Of a stretch of DNA of 20,950 nt, positions 6,495 through 13,970 are shown in pieces. The DNA is from an uncultured Acetatifactor sp. (GTDB lineage Bacteria; Bacillota; Clostridia; Lachnospirales; Lachnospiraceae). The stretch is taken from NCBI GenBank assembly GCA_948496895.1, contig CAOOJO010000008.1, forward strand, positions 1 through 20,950. The letters run 5' to 3'. The translations under genes were made by a program, and so were the position numbers. Position 1 is the first letter of the stretch, and every line of letters begins with the position of its first letter. Below the pieces are notes generated by a model. That model was not told where the DNA came from. It was given only the letters and a program-made list of their open reading frames with translations, and made no database searches.

Positions 6495-6562
6495 AACCGG
6501 CCCGGGGTCCGGGACCCGAAACGGATTCAGGCAATTTGACTATTTCCTTTTTCGAAAGCTTA

Positions 6563-6571
6563 TGCTATACT
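6563..6571 (+). promoter_or_regulatory. Putative promoter of the dnaD-dnaC genes
   Basis: TGCTATACT is an extended -10 (TATACT at 6566-6571) nearly identical to that of murC (TGCTATAAT). A -35 is weak at standard spacing; TTGACT (6536-6541) is too far from it (24 nt). A start near 6578 would leave a leader of about 50 nt. Confidence 0.55.
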
Positions 6572-6630
6572 TTTGCTACTGCGTCAGTCCGGCGCAGGGG
6601 AACGATTGTGTTGAGAGGCGGGGAGAACCT

Positions 6631-7752
6631 ATGGCGCGTGTGACGATCTATCCGGACAACCATGTGGATTCCACAGTGGTGTCCAATCTTTTCATCGATG
6701 AATATATGAAGGATGCCAATGACGCGCAGCTAAAGGTCTATCTCTATCTGCTCCGCATGATGAACGCCCATCTGGCCACCAGCGTGTCCGACATCGCGGA
6801 CAGGTTCAACCACACGGAGAAGGACGTGCTGCGGGCCCTGCGGTACTGGGAAAAGCAGGGGCTCCTGAGCCTGGATTACGATGGGGACAAGAACCTGGTG
6901 GGCATCCATATCCACGACTTGAACGCCGAGGACAGGACAGGCTCCGGCACCGTCCCCCAGATGCCGGCTTCCTTCGTGCCCATGCCCGCCGCGGGGGAAG
7001 ACCTCCAGGGAGACACTCTTTCCGCGGAGGCTCCCATGGAGAGCCGGACGGACAGCCAGACGGAGGTTCCGCCGCCTGCCTCGCCCTATGAGAAGCCTTT
7101 CTACTCGGCGGACCAGCTGCGGGAATTTAAGAGCAGACAGGAGACCACCCAGCTTCTGTTCATCGCGGAATCCTACATCGGGAAGCCCCTGACGCCCTCG
7201 GAAATCAAGACCATCCTCTACTTTACGGACGTGCTGCATTTTTCCGACGACCTGATCGACTATCTGCTCCAGTACTGCGTGGACAGGGGCAAAAAGGATT
7301 TCAAATACATAGAGAAGGTGGCGGTGAGCTGGGCGGAGGATGGCATCACCACGCCCGGACAGGCCCAGAAGCGGGCCACCCGCTATGACAAGAATATCTA
7401 CACCATCATGAACGGCCTGGGCAAGAGCAATTCCCCCACCGCCAGAGAGCTGGAGTTCATCACCCGCTGGCTGAAGGATTACGGCTTTTCCATGGACATC
7501 ATCATCGAGGCCTGCGAGCGCACCGTGCTGGCCACGGACAAGCACCGCTTCGAGTATGCCGAGAGCATCTTAAGCAGCTGGAAGCGCCAGAACGTGCACC
7601 ACAAGGCGGACATCCAGGGAATCGACGACCTGCACCAGCAGCGCAGGAAGAACGGCTCCAATCCCCCGAAGCAGTCGGGCAACCGCTTCAATCAGTTCAA
7701 GCAGAACAGCTATGACTTCGCTGCCCTGGAGAAGGAACTGGTCAGCAACTAA
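6631..7752 (+). CDS. DnaD-like replication initiation (primosome) protein
   Basis: 373 residues from ATG 6631, which has GGGGAG 6 nt upstream; longer in-frame starts lack such a site. Residues about 1-110 form a winged-helix domain (DAQLKVYLYLLRMM, SVSDIADRFNHTEKDVLRAL, RYWEKQGLLSL), followed by a Pro/Ser/Glu-rich linker. Two DnaD/DnaB_2-type helical domains follow. Each ends with the family YxxxI/VxxxW motif: YIEKVAVSW in the first and YAESILSSW in the second. The C-terminal tail is Gln/Asn-rich. DnaD-family proteins bind and remodel origin DNA and help recruit the helicase loader in Firmicutes. The helicase-loader gene follows after 23 nt, supporting a shared role, and a DnaA-box cluster lies upstream. 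Confidence 0.92.
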   Translation: MARVTIYPDNHVDSTVVSNLFIDEYMKDANDAQLKVYLYLLRMMNAHLATSVSDIADRFNHTEKDVLRALRYWEKQGLLSLDYDGDKNLVGIHIHDLNAEDRTGSGTVPQMPASFVPMPAAGEDLQGDTLSAEAPMESRTDSQTEVPPPASPYEKPFYSADQLREFKSRQETTQLLFIAESYIGKPLTPSEIKTILYFTDVLHFSDDLIDYLLQYCVDRGKKDFKYIEKVAVSWAEDGITTPGQAQKRATRYDKNIYTIMNGLGKSNSPTARELEFITRWLKDYGFSMDIIIEACERTVLATDKHRFEYAESILSSWKRQNVHHKADIQGIDDLHQQRRKNGSNPPKQSGNRFNQFKQNSYDFAALEKELVSN

Positions 7753-7775
7753 AGGCATAGGAACAGGAGACCATA

Positions 7776-8762
7776 ATGGCACTGAGCAATTCTCAATACG
7801 AAGCCATCATAAAGGGATACCAGCGCACAAGGGACGAGAACCGCGCCCTGGAGGAGGCCCGGAGGCGGGAGGTCTGTGAGGCCATTCCGGAATACCTCCC
7901 CCTGTGCGAATCCGTCAGCACCCTCTCCATAGCCCGCGCGAAGCGCATGCTGGAGGGGGATGAGGCCGCGCTCTCAGGGCTTCATGAGGAGCTTGCGGGA
8001 ATCTCCAGGAGGCGCAGGAGCCTGCTGGCGGAGCACGGCTTTCCGGCGGATTATCTGGATCCTGTCTATCGGTGCCCGGACTGTCAGGACACCGGTTACG
8101 TCACCTCCCCGGAGGGGCTTAAGGCAAAATGCCATTGCTTCCGGCAGCAGGAGATTTCCATTCTGTATGCCCAGTCCCATATACAGGAACTGATAGAGCG
8201 GGAAAATTTTTCCGTTCTTTCGTATGAGTTTTATCAGGGTGAGGATCTCCGCCGCTTCCAGGCGGCAGTGGACATCAGCCGCAGGTTCCTACAGGAGTTC
8301 GAAGGCGGCTGCCAGAATCTTTTCTTCTTTGGCACCGTAGGCACCGGGAAGAGCTTCCTCTCCGGCTGCATCGCCAGGGAGCTTCTCCAGAGGGGCAATT
8401 CCGTCATCTATTTCAGCGCCGTCAGCCTGTTCGACACGCTGTCCAGATATACCTTTGACGGACGGCTGAAGGACGGCCTCCAGGATTTCTGCGAGGATCT
8501 CTACGGCTGCGACCTGCTGATCATCGATGACCTGGGGACAGAAATCACCAACAGCTTCGTGACCTCGACGCTGTTCTCCTGCCTCAATGAACGCCATCTG
8601 CGGGGGAAATCCACCCTGATCTCCACCAACCTCAGCCTGGAGGAGCTCAGGGACCGCTACTCCGACCGAATCTTCTCCCGGATCACCAGCAGCTTTACGC
8701 TGTGCAACTTCACGGGGCCGGACATCCGCATTTTGAAGAAGCGCCTGGCCTCGGCTACCTGA
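7776..8762 (+). CDS. AAA+ replicative helicase loader (DnaC/DnaI-like)
   Basis: 328 residues. ATG 7776 has AGGAG 7 nt upstream. An N-terminal helical region is followed by a likely zinc site, Cys100-Pro-Asp-Cys103 and Cys119-His-Cys121. Then comes the AAA+ domain: Walker A GTVGTGKS near 186-193, Walker B LLIIDDLGTE, sensor-1 STNLS and an arginine-finger-like DRIFSRI near the C-terminus. This matches DnaI of Bacillus, which loads the hexameric DnaB-type helicase onto single-stranded DNA. It is the second gene after the dnaD-like gene, with 23 nt between them and no promoter, so they are probably co-transcribed. It could be labelled dnaC or dnaI; the choice is only a naming convention. Confidence 0.94.
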   Translation: MALSNSQYEAIIKGYQRTRDENRALEEARRREVCEAIPEYLPLCESVSTLSIARAKRMLEGDEAALSGLHEELAGISRRRRSLLAEHGFPADYLDPVYRCPDCQDTGYVTSPEGLKAKCHCFRQQEISILYAQSHIQELIERENFSVLSYEFYQGEDLRRFQAAVDISRRFLQEFEGGCQNLFFFGTVGTGKSFLSGCIARELLQRGNSVIYFSAVSLFDTLSRYTFDGRLKDGLQDFCEDLYGCDLLIIDDLGTEITNSFVTSTLFSCLNERHLRGKSTLISTNLSLEELRDRYSDRIFSRITSSFTLCNFTGPDIRILKKRLASAT

Positions 8763-8842
8763 ATATTTACTTATACGAATCGAAGACTTCTTCCGGACAA
8801 AATGCAGAAATATGCACGCAAAAGAGCAGAAAGGGACACATC

Positions 8843-10027
8843 ATGGGCAACCGCGAAGAAAAAAGAAACTTGGAAACCATTCCCGTAGGCTCCCTGGGAA
8901 TCATAGCGCTGGAGGGCTGCAAGCCCCTCTCGGAGAAAATCGACAAATACCTGGTGAGGTGGAGGGCCGAGCGGGAGAGCGAGCACAAGGAATCCCTGGC
9001 CTTCTCCGGTTATCAGCGGGACTCCTACCTGTTGCAGGCCAAGGTTCCCCGCTTCGGTTCCGGGGAGGCCAAGGGGACGATCCTGGAATCCGTCCGGGGC
9101 TTCGACCTCTACCTGCTGGTGGACGTGTGCAACTATTCCCTGACCTATCGCCTGTGCGGCCAGGAGAACCACATGTCGCCGGACGACCATTATCAGGATC
9201 TGAAGCGGATCATCGCCGCTGTGGGCGGCAAGGCCCGCCGCATCACGGTGATCATGCCCTTCCTGTACGAGAGCCGCCAGCACAAGCGCTCCAACAGGGA
9301 GTCCCTGGACTGCGCCCTGGCGCTTCAGGAGCTGGTGCAGATGGGCGTGGACAATATCATCACCTTCGACGCCCATGACCCCAGGGTACAGAACGCCATC
9401 CCCCTCCACGGCTTCGAGACCGTGCAGCCGGCCTATCAGTTCATCAAGGGGCTGCTGGGCCATGTGCACGACCTGCAGATAGACGCTGACCACATGATGG
9501 TCATAAGCCCTGACGAGGGCGGCATGAACCGGGCCATCTACTGCGCCAATGTGCTGGGCCTGGACATGGGCATGTTCTATAAGAGGCGCGACTACACCAG
9601 GATAGTAAATGGGCGCAATCCCATCATCGCCCACGAATTCCTGGGCACCAGCGTGGAGGGGAAGGACATGATCATCATCGACGACATGATCTCCTCCGGG
9701 GACAGCGTGCTGGAGGTGGCCGCCGAGCTGAAGAACCGCAAAGCGCACAAGATATTCGTCTTCTCCACCTTCGGGCTGTTCACCAACGGCCTGGACAAAT
9801 TCGACCGGGCCTATGAGGAGGGCATCATCGACCGGGTGCTGACCACGAACCTGATCTACCAGACACCGCAGCTCCTGCAGCGGGAATGGTACATCAACTG
9901 CGACATGAGCAAATACATCGCCTATATCATCGATACCCTGAACCATGATTCCTCCATCAGCGACCTGCTGAATCCCAATGAGAGGATCACCAGCATCGTG
10001 GCACGGTATAAGAATGGAGAATTGTAA
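8843..10027 (+). CDS. prs: Ribose-phosphate pyrophosphokinase (PRPP synthetase), long form
   Basis: 394 residues from ATG 8843, with AAAGGGA 6 nt upstream. It makes phosphoribosyl pyrophosphate from ribose-5-phosphate and ATP for nucleotide, His and Trp synthesis. The family signature FDAHDPRVQNAIP is near residue 175, and the PRPP-binding loop DMIIIDDMISSGDSV is at about 275-289. The protein is about 80 residues longer than the usual 310-320, with extra sequence mainly before the first catalytic segment. Similar long forms are known in Clostridia. It lies 80 nt after the helicase-loader gene with no clear promoter, and is followed by the bioY control region without a visible terminator. Confidence 0.92.
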   Translation: MGNREEKRNLETIPVGSLGIIALEGCKPLSEKIDKYLVRWRAERESEHKESLAFSGYQRDSYLLQAKVPRFGSGEAKGTILESVRGFDLYLLVDVCNYSLTYRLCGQENHMSPDDHYQDLKRIIAAVGGKARRITVIMPFLYESRQHKRSNRESLDCALALQELVQMGVDNIITFDAHDPRVQNAIPLHGFETVQPAYQFIKGLLGHVHDLQIDADHMMVISPDEGGMNRAIYCANVLGLDMGMFYKRRDYTRIVNGRNPIIAHEFLGTSVEGKDMIIIDDMISSGDSVLEVAAELKNRKAHKIFVFSTFGLFTNGLDKFDRAYEEGIIDRVLTTNLIYQTPQLLQREWYINCDMSKYIAYIIDTLNHDSSISDLLNPNERITSIVARYKNGEL

Positions 10028-10028
10028 A

Positions 10029-10059
10029 TTGTAAACTTATTCGTTTTTATGGTTGACAT
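10029..10059. promoter_or_regulatory. Upstream BirA-like operator
   Basis: TTGTAAACT (10029-10037), 13 nt, GGTTGACAT (10051-10059) form an inverted repeat. The right arm contains the bioY -35. The arms resemble the biotin-repressor consensus TTGTWAACC...GGTTWACAA, although the usual spacer is a little longer (about 14-16 nt). Confidence 0.6.
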
Positions 10060-10081
10060 TTTGTCCGCGCTATAGTATACT
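10053..10081 (+). promoter_or_regulatory. bioY promoter
   Basis: TTGACA (10053-10058), a 17-nt spacer and TATACT (10076-10081) make a near-consensus sigma-A promoter. Transcription would begin near 10088, within the second operator. Confidence 0.85.
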
Positions 10082-10087
10082 CCTAAA

Positions 10088-10118
10088 TTGTCACCCGTTC
10101 ATTATTTAAGGTTGACAA
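10088..10118. promoter_or_regulatory. Downstream BirA-like operator
   Basis: TTGTCACCC (10088-10096), 13 nt, GGTTGACAA (10110-10118) form an inverted repeat with one mismatch in nine positions; a further A-T pair extends both ends. It lies over the predicted start site. The spacing is identical to that of the upstream operator. Confidence 0.75.
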
Positions 10119-10143
10119 TCAGAAGAAAAGAGAGGTAAGCAAA

Positions 10144-10746
10144 ATGAGCAACCATCCTATCGCAACGGCGACCCGAGGGCTGAACGTAAAGCAACTGGCC
10201 CTCACAGGCCTGATGACAGCAGTCCTCTGCATCCTGGGCCCTTTGTCCCTGAACATCCCCATCAGCCCGGTCCCCATATCCCTGGGCTTTCTGGGAATCT
10301 ATTTCATCTGCTCCGTGCTGGGCATGAAGCTGGGCACTTTGAGCGTCGTCGTCTACATCCTGCTGGGGCTGGCCGGGCTGCCTGTGTTCACAGGCTTCAC
10401 AGGCGGCCCCGGGAAGCTCTTCGGCCCCACCGGCGGCTATATCATCGGCTATACCTTCATGGCCCTGCTCTGCGGCCTCGGCGGGGACAAAGGGAAAGGC
10501 AGGCTCCTGCCCACCCTGGCCAGCATGATTCTGGGCAGCGCGGTGGGGTATCTCTTCGGCACTGTGTGGCTGGCCCGCCAGCAGTCCATCGGCTTCGTGC
10601 AGGCTCTGTTCCTGGGCGTCATCCCCTATATCCCTGTGGACATCGTGAAGCTCGCCGTCGGCGTGGCCGTGGGAAGCAGACTGCGCAGGCGGCTGCTCCA
10701 GGCCGGGCTCCTTGTTCCCGCTCAGGCTCCGGTAAAGGTGTCATAG
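10144..10746 (+). CDS. bioY: Biotin transporter BioY (ECF S component)
   Basis: 200 residues, all membrane-like, with about six hydrophobic segments. BioY signatures include the N-terminal LSLNIPISPVPISLG, the LGLAGLPVFTGFTGGPGKLFGPTGGYIIGY loop region in the middle, and VIPYIPVDIVKLAVGV near the C-terminus. It captures biotin at the membrane and normally partners the shared EcfA/EcfA'/EcfT module, which is not in the window. ATG 10144 follows GAGAGG by 8 nt. Two BirA-like sites bracket its promoter, so biotin repression is likely. Its 3' end overlaps the converging gene by 25 nt. Confidence 0.96.
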   Translation: MSNHPIATATRGLNVKQLALTGLMTAVLCILGPLSLNIPISPVPISLGFLGIYFICSVLGMKLGTLSVVVYILLGLAGLPVFTGFTGGPGKLFGPTGGYIIGYTFMALLCGLGGDKGKGRLLPTLASMILGSAVGYLFGTVWLARQQSIGFVQALFLGVIPYIPVDIVKLAVGVAVGSRLRRRLLQAGLLVPAQAPVKVS

Positions 10747-11249
10747 AGCGTCACCACATTGTCCTGGGCATCATACATAGTGATGGCCCCGCATTCAATG
10801 GGAAGCACCAAGGCGAAGGGCTGCCTGGCGTCCACCTGGATGGTCTCCTGCTTCACATTGTCGTCCACCACGATCTTACATACCTTGTCCTCGTTCAGGG
10901 AGAGCAGCGCGATGCCTTTGTCTTCGAACACTATGCCCTTCACGCCCTCCTCCATATAGGCATCCGTGCCTCCCTGTCTGTAGAAGTAGCCGTATGACAG
11001 GCCCTCTCTGGTCAGATAGATGGAATAAGCGTAGTTCTCCTTCTCCTCGTCATAGAAGAGCATGGCGCACATGTCCTCATTGACCGCCTGGGCCATCTCC
11101 CAGCCCTTCTCCACGTCCTGCTTCTCCCTGGCGTCCTGCTCCAGCCTGCTCTTCGACACGCCGAATATCCCTGCCTGCCATATGATCAGAAAGGCCAGCA
11201 GAATGATCAGCACCAGGCCTATCAGCGCCGGTATCTTCTCTACCTTCAT
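10722..11249 (-). CDS. Unknown membrane-anchored protein (175 aa)
   Basis: I do not recognise this family. A single hydrophobic segment at about residues 7-30 (PALIGLVLIILLAFLIIWQ) follows a short positive amino end, so it is probably an N-anchored protein with its body outside. The rest is soluble, acidic and beta-rich, with no cysteine motif or lipobox. GGAGG lies 7 nt before the ATG. It converges on bioY with a 25-nt overlap. It is downstream, on the same strand, of the 840-residue membrane protein, but a terminator-like hairpin and a repeat element separate them, and it has its own possible promoter. Confidence 0.78.
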   Translation of the reverse strand: MKVEKIPALIGLVLIILLAFLIIWQAGIFGVSKSRLEQDAREKQDVEKGWEMAQAVNEDMCAMLFYDEEKENYAYSIYLTREGLSYGYFYRQGGTDAYMEEGVKGIVFEDKGIALLSLNEDKVCKIVVDDNVKQETIQVDARQPFALVLPIECGAITMYDAQDNVVTLYDTFTGA

Positions 11250-11282
11250 GTCCCTTACCTCCCGGTTCCAGTGTAATGTATC

Positions 11283-11311
11283 TTTACAAGCATAGTATCC
11301 CTCTTTGTCAA
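11283..11311 (-). promoter_or_regulatory. Possible promoter of the 175-aa protein gene
   Basis: On the minus strand TTGACA (11311-11306), 17 nt and TGTAAA (11288-11283). The -35 is consensus but the -10 matches only four of six. The -35 lies in what looks like the end of a decayed copy of the dispersed repeat. Confidence 0.4.
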
Positions 11312-11321
11312 TATTTTACCA
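11299..11321 (+). repeat. Decayed end of a two-hairpin repeat copy
   Basis: The end of this segment repeats AATATTTTACC of the next copy exactly 71 bp earlier (11310 versus 11381), the same period as in the glgC-murC pair. Further upstream only faint similarity remains, so this is probably the 3' remnant of a lost tandem copy. Confidence 0.55.
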
Positions 11322-11328
11322 TGATTTT

Positions 11329-11388
11329 GTGCGCTTCAGCGCACATGGAATCAAAAGTTGACACGATGCCCTTGTGTGACAATATTTT
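11329..11388 (+). repeat. Two-hairpin intergenic repeat, copy 3
   Basis: 49 of 60 positions match copy 2 with no gap. The first hairpin is GTGCGC, loop TTCA, GCGCAC: relative to GCGCGC/GCGCGC one base pair changed on both sides, keeping the 6-bp stem. The second hairpin, TTGACACG/TGTGACAA, is partly mispaired. It lies between the 840-aa gene's terminator and the 175-aa gene. Confidence 0.8.
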
Positions 11389-11417
11389 ACCACACATTTC
11401 CAAATCCGTCCAGCCGT

Positions 11418-11446
11418 AAAACAGGCCTGACTTACATGGCAGGCCC
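11418..11446 (-). terminator. Terminator after the 840-aa protein gene
   Basis: On the minus strand, one base past the TAG stop, GGCCTG (11445-11440), a 10-nt loop and CAGGCC (11429-11424) are followed by TGTTTTA. A G-U pair extends the stem. The U-tract is short, so termination may be partial. Confidence 0.6.
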
Positions 11447-11447
11447 T

Positions 11448-13970
11448 TTAGTCCCGCAGGTAGGTGATGAACTGGTTCCCGCTCTCCTCGAACCGGGCCG
11501 CGGCCTCGCTGTTGCGCAGGGTATAGATGGTACCGGTGGAGGAATCCAGGATGCCCACCTCGGCCTCGTTGAAGCCCACCAGCAGCACCGCGCTGTCCTC
11601 CAGCAGGGCCAGCACGGGAATGTCCTGGTTCACATAATACAGCACCGCGTCCAGGCTGCAGCCGGTCAGGTCCAGGAACACGGCATCCGGCAGGCTCTCC
11701 TGGAGGATCTCCCGGATGGTCTCTCCCCGCTCCAGATAGTACTGCGTGTTGCGCACCACGCCTTCGTAGCCCAGCATGGTGTCCAGGCAGACGGCCAGCG
11801 CGGCTTTCTCCGGCGATGCTTCCGCCTCCTTGATCGCCATGATCTGGTTCTTCGCGGCCCGGTTCCCCCGCTGCCAGATTCTGCGCCCGCTCTCGTCCAT
11901 GACTCCGCCCGCGGCATCGTAGGCCAGCTCCACGGCCCGGGCGGAGGAGCTGAAGATGCCACAGGCTCCATAGGCTCCGTACACATAGTAGCGCTCCTTC
12001 TCCCCTGTCTCCGGCAGCAGAAGCTCTCTGCCGCCCTCGTACACCACTTCCTTAGGCGTCAGCACCATGGCGGACTTGCCCTCCGGGGACTTCCGCAGCC
12101 GAATCTCCATGCGCCTCTTATACCGCTCCGTGTCCACGGCAGTCACCGTGTTCCGGCCTGTCTCCCCCTCCATGTTGTTCATGACATGGTCCGGCTCTAT
12201 CTCCTGATAGGCGCCGGACTCCAGGCGCATGGCCCTGTCCAGGGTAATCTGGTTGTCGGCCACGGTGCAGTCTGTGACATAGATTCCCGTCTGCCTGTAC
12301 TCCTTCAGCAGCTCGCCGTCGGAATTGCAGATACATATGGTATACATGGGAAAGAGAATCCTACCGGAATGCTCCTCCACCACATCCGGCTCATAGGCTA
12401 TGCCGTAGATGATATCCTCGTCCATGAAGCCCAGGGGGCGGATGGCCTGCCCCTGGGGCACCGTAATGCTTTTCTGGACATCGCTGCTTAAGTTTCGGAT
12501 GTTCAGCACATTGCTGTGGTAGATGTCCTCCCCGGAGGGCCATACTACAATCTTGTGGTTCTCCGACACCTGAAGCCCTTCGTCCTGGACAATCTCTATC
12601 AGCCTGGAAAAGGTTTTCTCCACCAGGTCGATTCCGTATACCCCGCCGTCCAGCATGAGGTAGAGCTTCTGCTCCCGGTTCAGATACAATAGCCGCTCCA
12701 TCTGCACCGCCAGGACGGAATAGGGCCTGTCATAGGGGATGTACAGCAGTTCCTCCACTGTGTTCTGTCCGCTGTCATAGGTGTAGACCTGGATGCCCAC
12801 CTCCCCCTCATGCCTTCCCCGGTTCATGTACCCGTAGACGGCGAACTGCATGTTGCCGCCCTCGTCCACGTCCAGAATCTTGATGGCATGCTGGTCGTAC
12901 ATGGTGCGGGCGTCCGCGTTCTGCGCGTCATAGAAGCTGAAGGCCAGGGTGAGCTTGTTGGTGGTGATATTGTAGCAAAAAAGGCGGTTCGCCACCACGA
13001 AAGCCACTACGTTTCCGTCTTCGCTCTCCCGCATGTCCACATCTGCCCCGGTAATGCCCAGCGCCAGCCTGTCGTCCACCCGCAGCCGCTCCTCATCGGG
13101 TATCTGGTCCATGGTCCGCTCATAGCTCAGCAGGTAGATCCTGTCCTCGGTGTAGCGGATCCGGTAATGCTCGCGCATCCTGTAATAGGTGGTCTCCCGC
13201 TCCTCCGAGGTAGCCACCATGTAGTCGATGAGAAAGGAGGCCGTCTGCTCTCCGATTTCCGTGAGCTGCAGCATAGGCTCCCCAATCTCCTCCACCTCCA
13301 GCTCCCCCCAGGTGAGCTGCCGGAAGCTGCTGTAGATGTTCACGCTGTGGTAAGAGCTGTTGTCCTCCAGCCTGGCGTTGGATTCCATATATTTCGTCAG
13401 CTCCCTTGCCGCCTCCTTATCGTAAAGGCGCTCATGGAAATCCAGGCAGAAGGCCGTTTTCTCCTCCACATGCAGGCTGTCGCTCCATATGACCCTGGTG
13501 TAATAGGACACCTGCCTGTCCCCCTCCAGGGTGAGCAGCACCGTCAGCAGATATTCGGTATCCCGTTCAATCAGATCCTTCAGGGCGATGCGCCCGCTGA
13601 TCTCCCCTTCCGTCTCCACATAGTCCGTGACTTCGCTGTCCTCAATCAGCCTGGAGCCGTCCGCGCTCCTCACCTGCATGGCGATGCCCGTGACCCGCGC
13701 CCCGAAGGTCTCCACCAAAAACCCTGCATCCCTGTCCTCTCCCAGCACGGTCACGGTCTCCCTCTGAAAGGCCATGTCCACCGCATTGCCGTAGCCATGG
13801 AGCTGGTTGCATGCCGTACCCCGCATCACCATGGTGACTAACGGGAAAGTGGCAGGGGCCATTTCCATGGTCAGGTTGTCATGCCCTCTGTTCATGAATT
13901 TGTTCACGATGGCCAGCGCCGCCAGAAAGACCAGGCAGCAGACCGTAAGCTTAATGATGGTCTTCTTCAT
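11448..13970 (-). CDS. Large membrane-anchored protein of unknown function with a degenerate C39-like C-terminal region
   Basis: 840 residues. ATG 13970 has AAGGAG 7 nt upstream. An N-terminal anchor at about residues 5-24 (IIKLTVCCLVFLAALAIV) points to an extracytoplasmic body. The middle (about 90-650) is beta-rich with many strand-like repeats and may form propeller or sandwich domains; I cannot name a family. Residues about 715-815 read like a papain-like C39 fold: PEKAALAVCLDTMLGYEG where C39 proteins have Cys-Gly-Pro-Ala-Ala-Leu; then AVLYYVNQDIPVLALLEDSAVLLVGFNE and GILDSSTGTIY. The catalytic Cys position is Pro and the His position is Ser or Ala, so it would be a non-catalytic binding domain (inferred). 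Its start overlaps the methyltransferase gene by 20 nt, implying coupled translation. Confidence 0.82.
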   Translation of the reverse strand: MKKTIIKLTVCCLVFLAALAIVNKFMNRGHDNLTMEMAPATFPLVTMVMRGTACNQLHGYGNAVDMAFQRETVTVLGEDRDAGFLVETFGARVTGIAMQVRSADGSRLIEDSEVTDYVETEGEISGRIALKDLIERDTEYLLTVLLTLEGDRQVSYYTRVIWSDSLHVEEKTAFCLDFHERLYDKEAARELTKYMESNARLEDNSSYHSVNIYSSFRQLTWGELEVEEIGEPMLQLTEIGEQTASFLIDYMVATSEERETTYYRMREHYRIRYTEDRIYLLSYERTMDQIPDEERLRVDDRLALGITGADVDMRESEDGNVVAFVVANRLFCYNITTNKLTLAFSFYDAQNADARTMYDQHAIKILDVDEGGNMQFAVYGYMNRGRHEGEVGIQVYTYDSGQNTVEELLYIPYDRPYSVLAVQMERLLYLNREQKLYLMLDGGVYGIDLVEKTFSRLIEIVQDEGLQVSENHKIVVWPSGEDIYHSNVLNIRNLSSDVQKSITVPQGQAIRPLGFMDEDIIYGIAYEPDVVEEHSGRILFPMYTICICNSDGELLKEYRQTGIYVTDCTVADNQITLDRAMRLESGAYQEIEPDHVMNNMEGETGRNTVTAVDTERYKRRMEIRLRKSPEGKSAMVLTPKEVVYEGGRELLLPETGEKERYYVYGAYGACGIFSSSARAVELAYDAAGGVMDESGRRIWQRGNRAAKNQIMAIKEAEASPEKAALAVCLDTMLGYEGVVRNTQYYLERGETIREILQESLPDAVFLDLTGCSLDAVLYYVNQDIPVLALLEDSAVLLVGFNEAEVGILDSSTGTIYTLRNSEAAARFEESGNQFITYLRD

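Noticed and set aside
6505..6517. GGGTCC-G-GGACCC palindrome before the dnaD promoter as a terminator
   Set aside because: The one-base centre cannot form a full hairpin loop and no T run follows it.
8771..9946. 391-codon minus-strand frame opposite prs
   Set aside because: It is antisense to prs, with His/Val/Gln-rich shadow composition and no start site.
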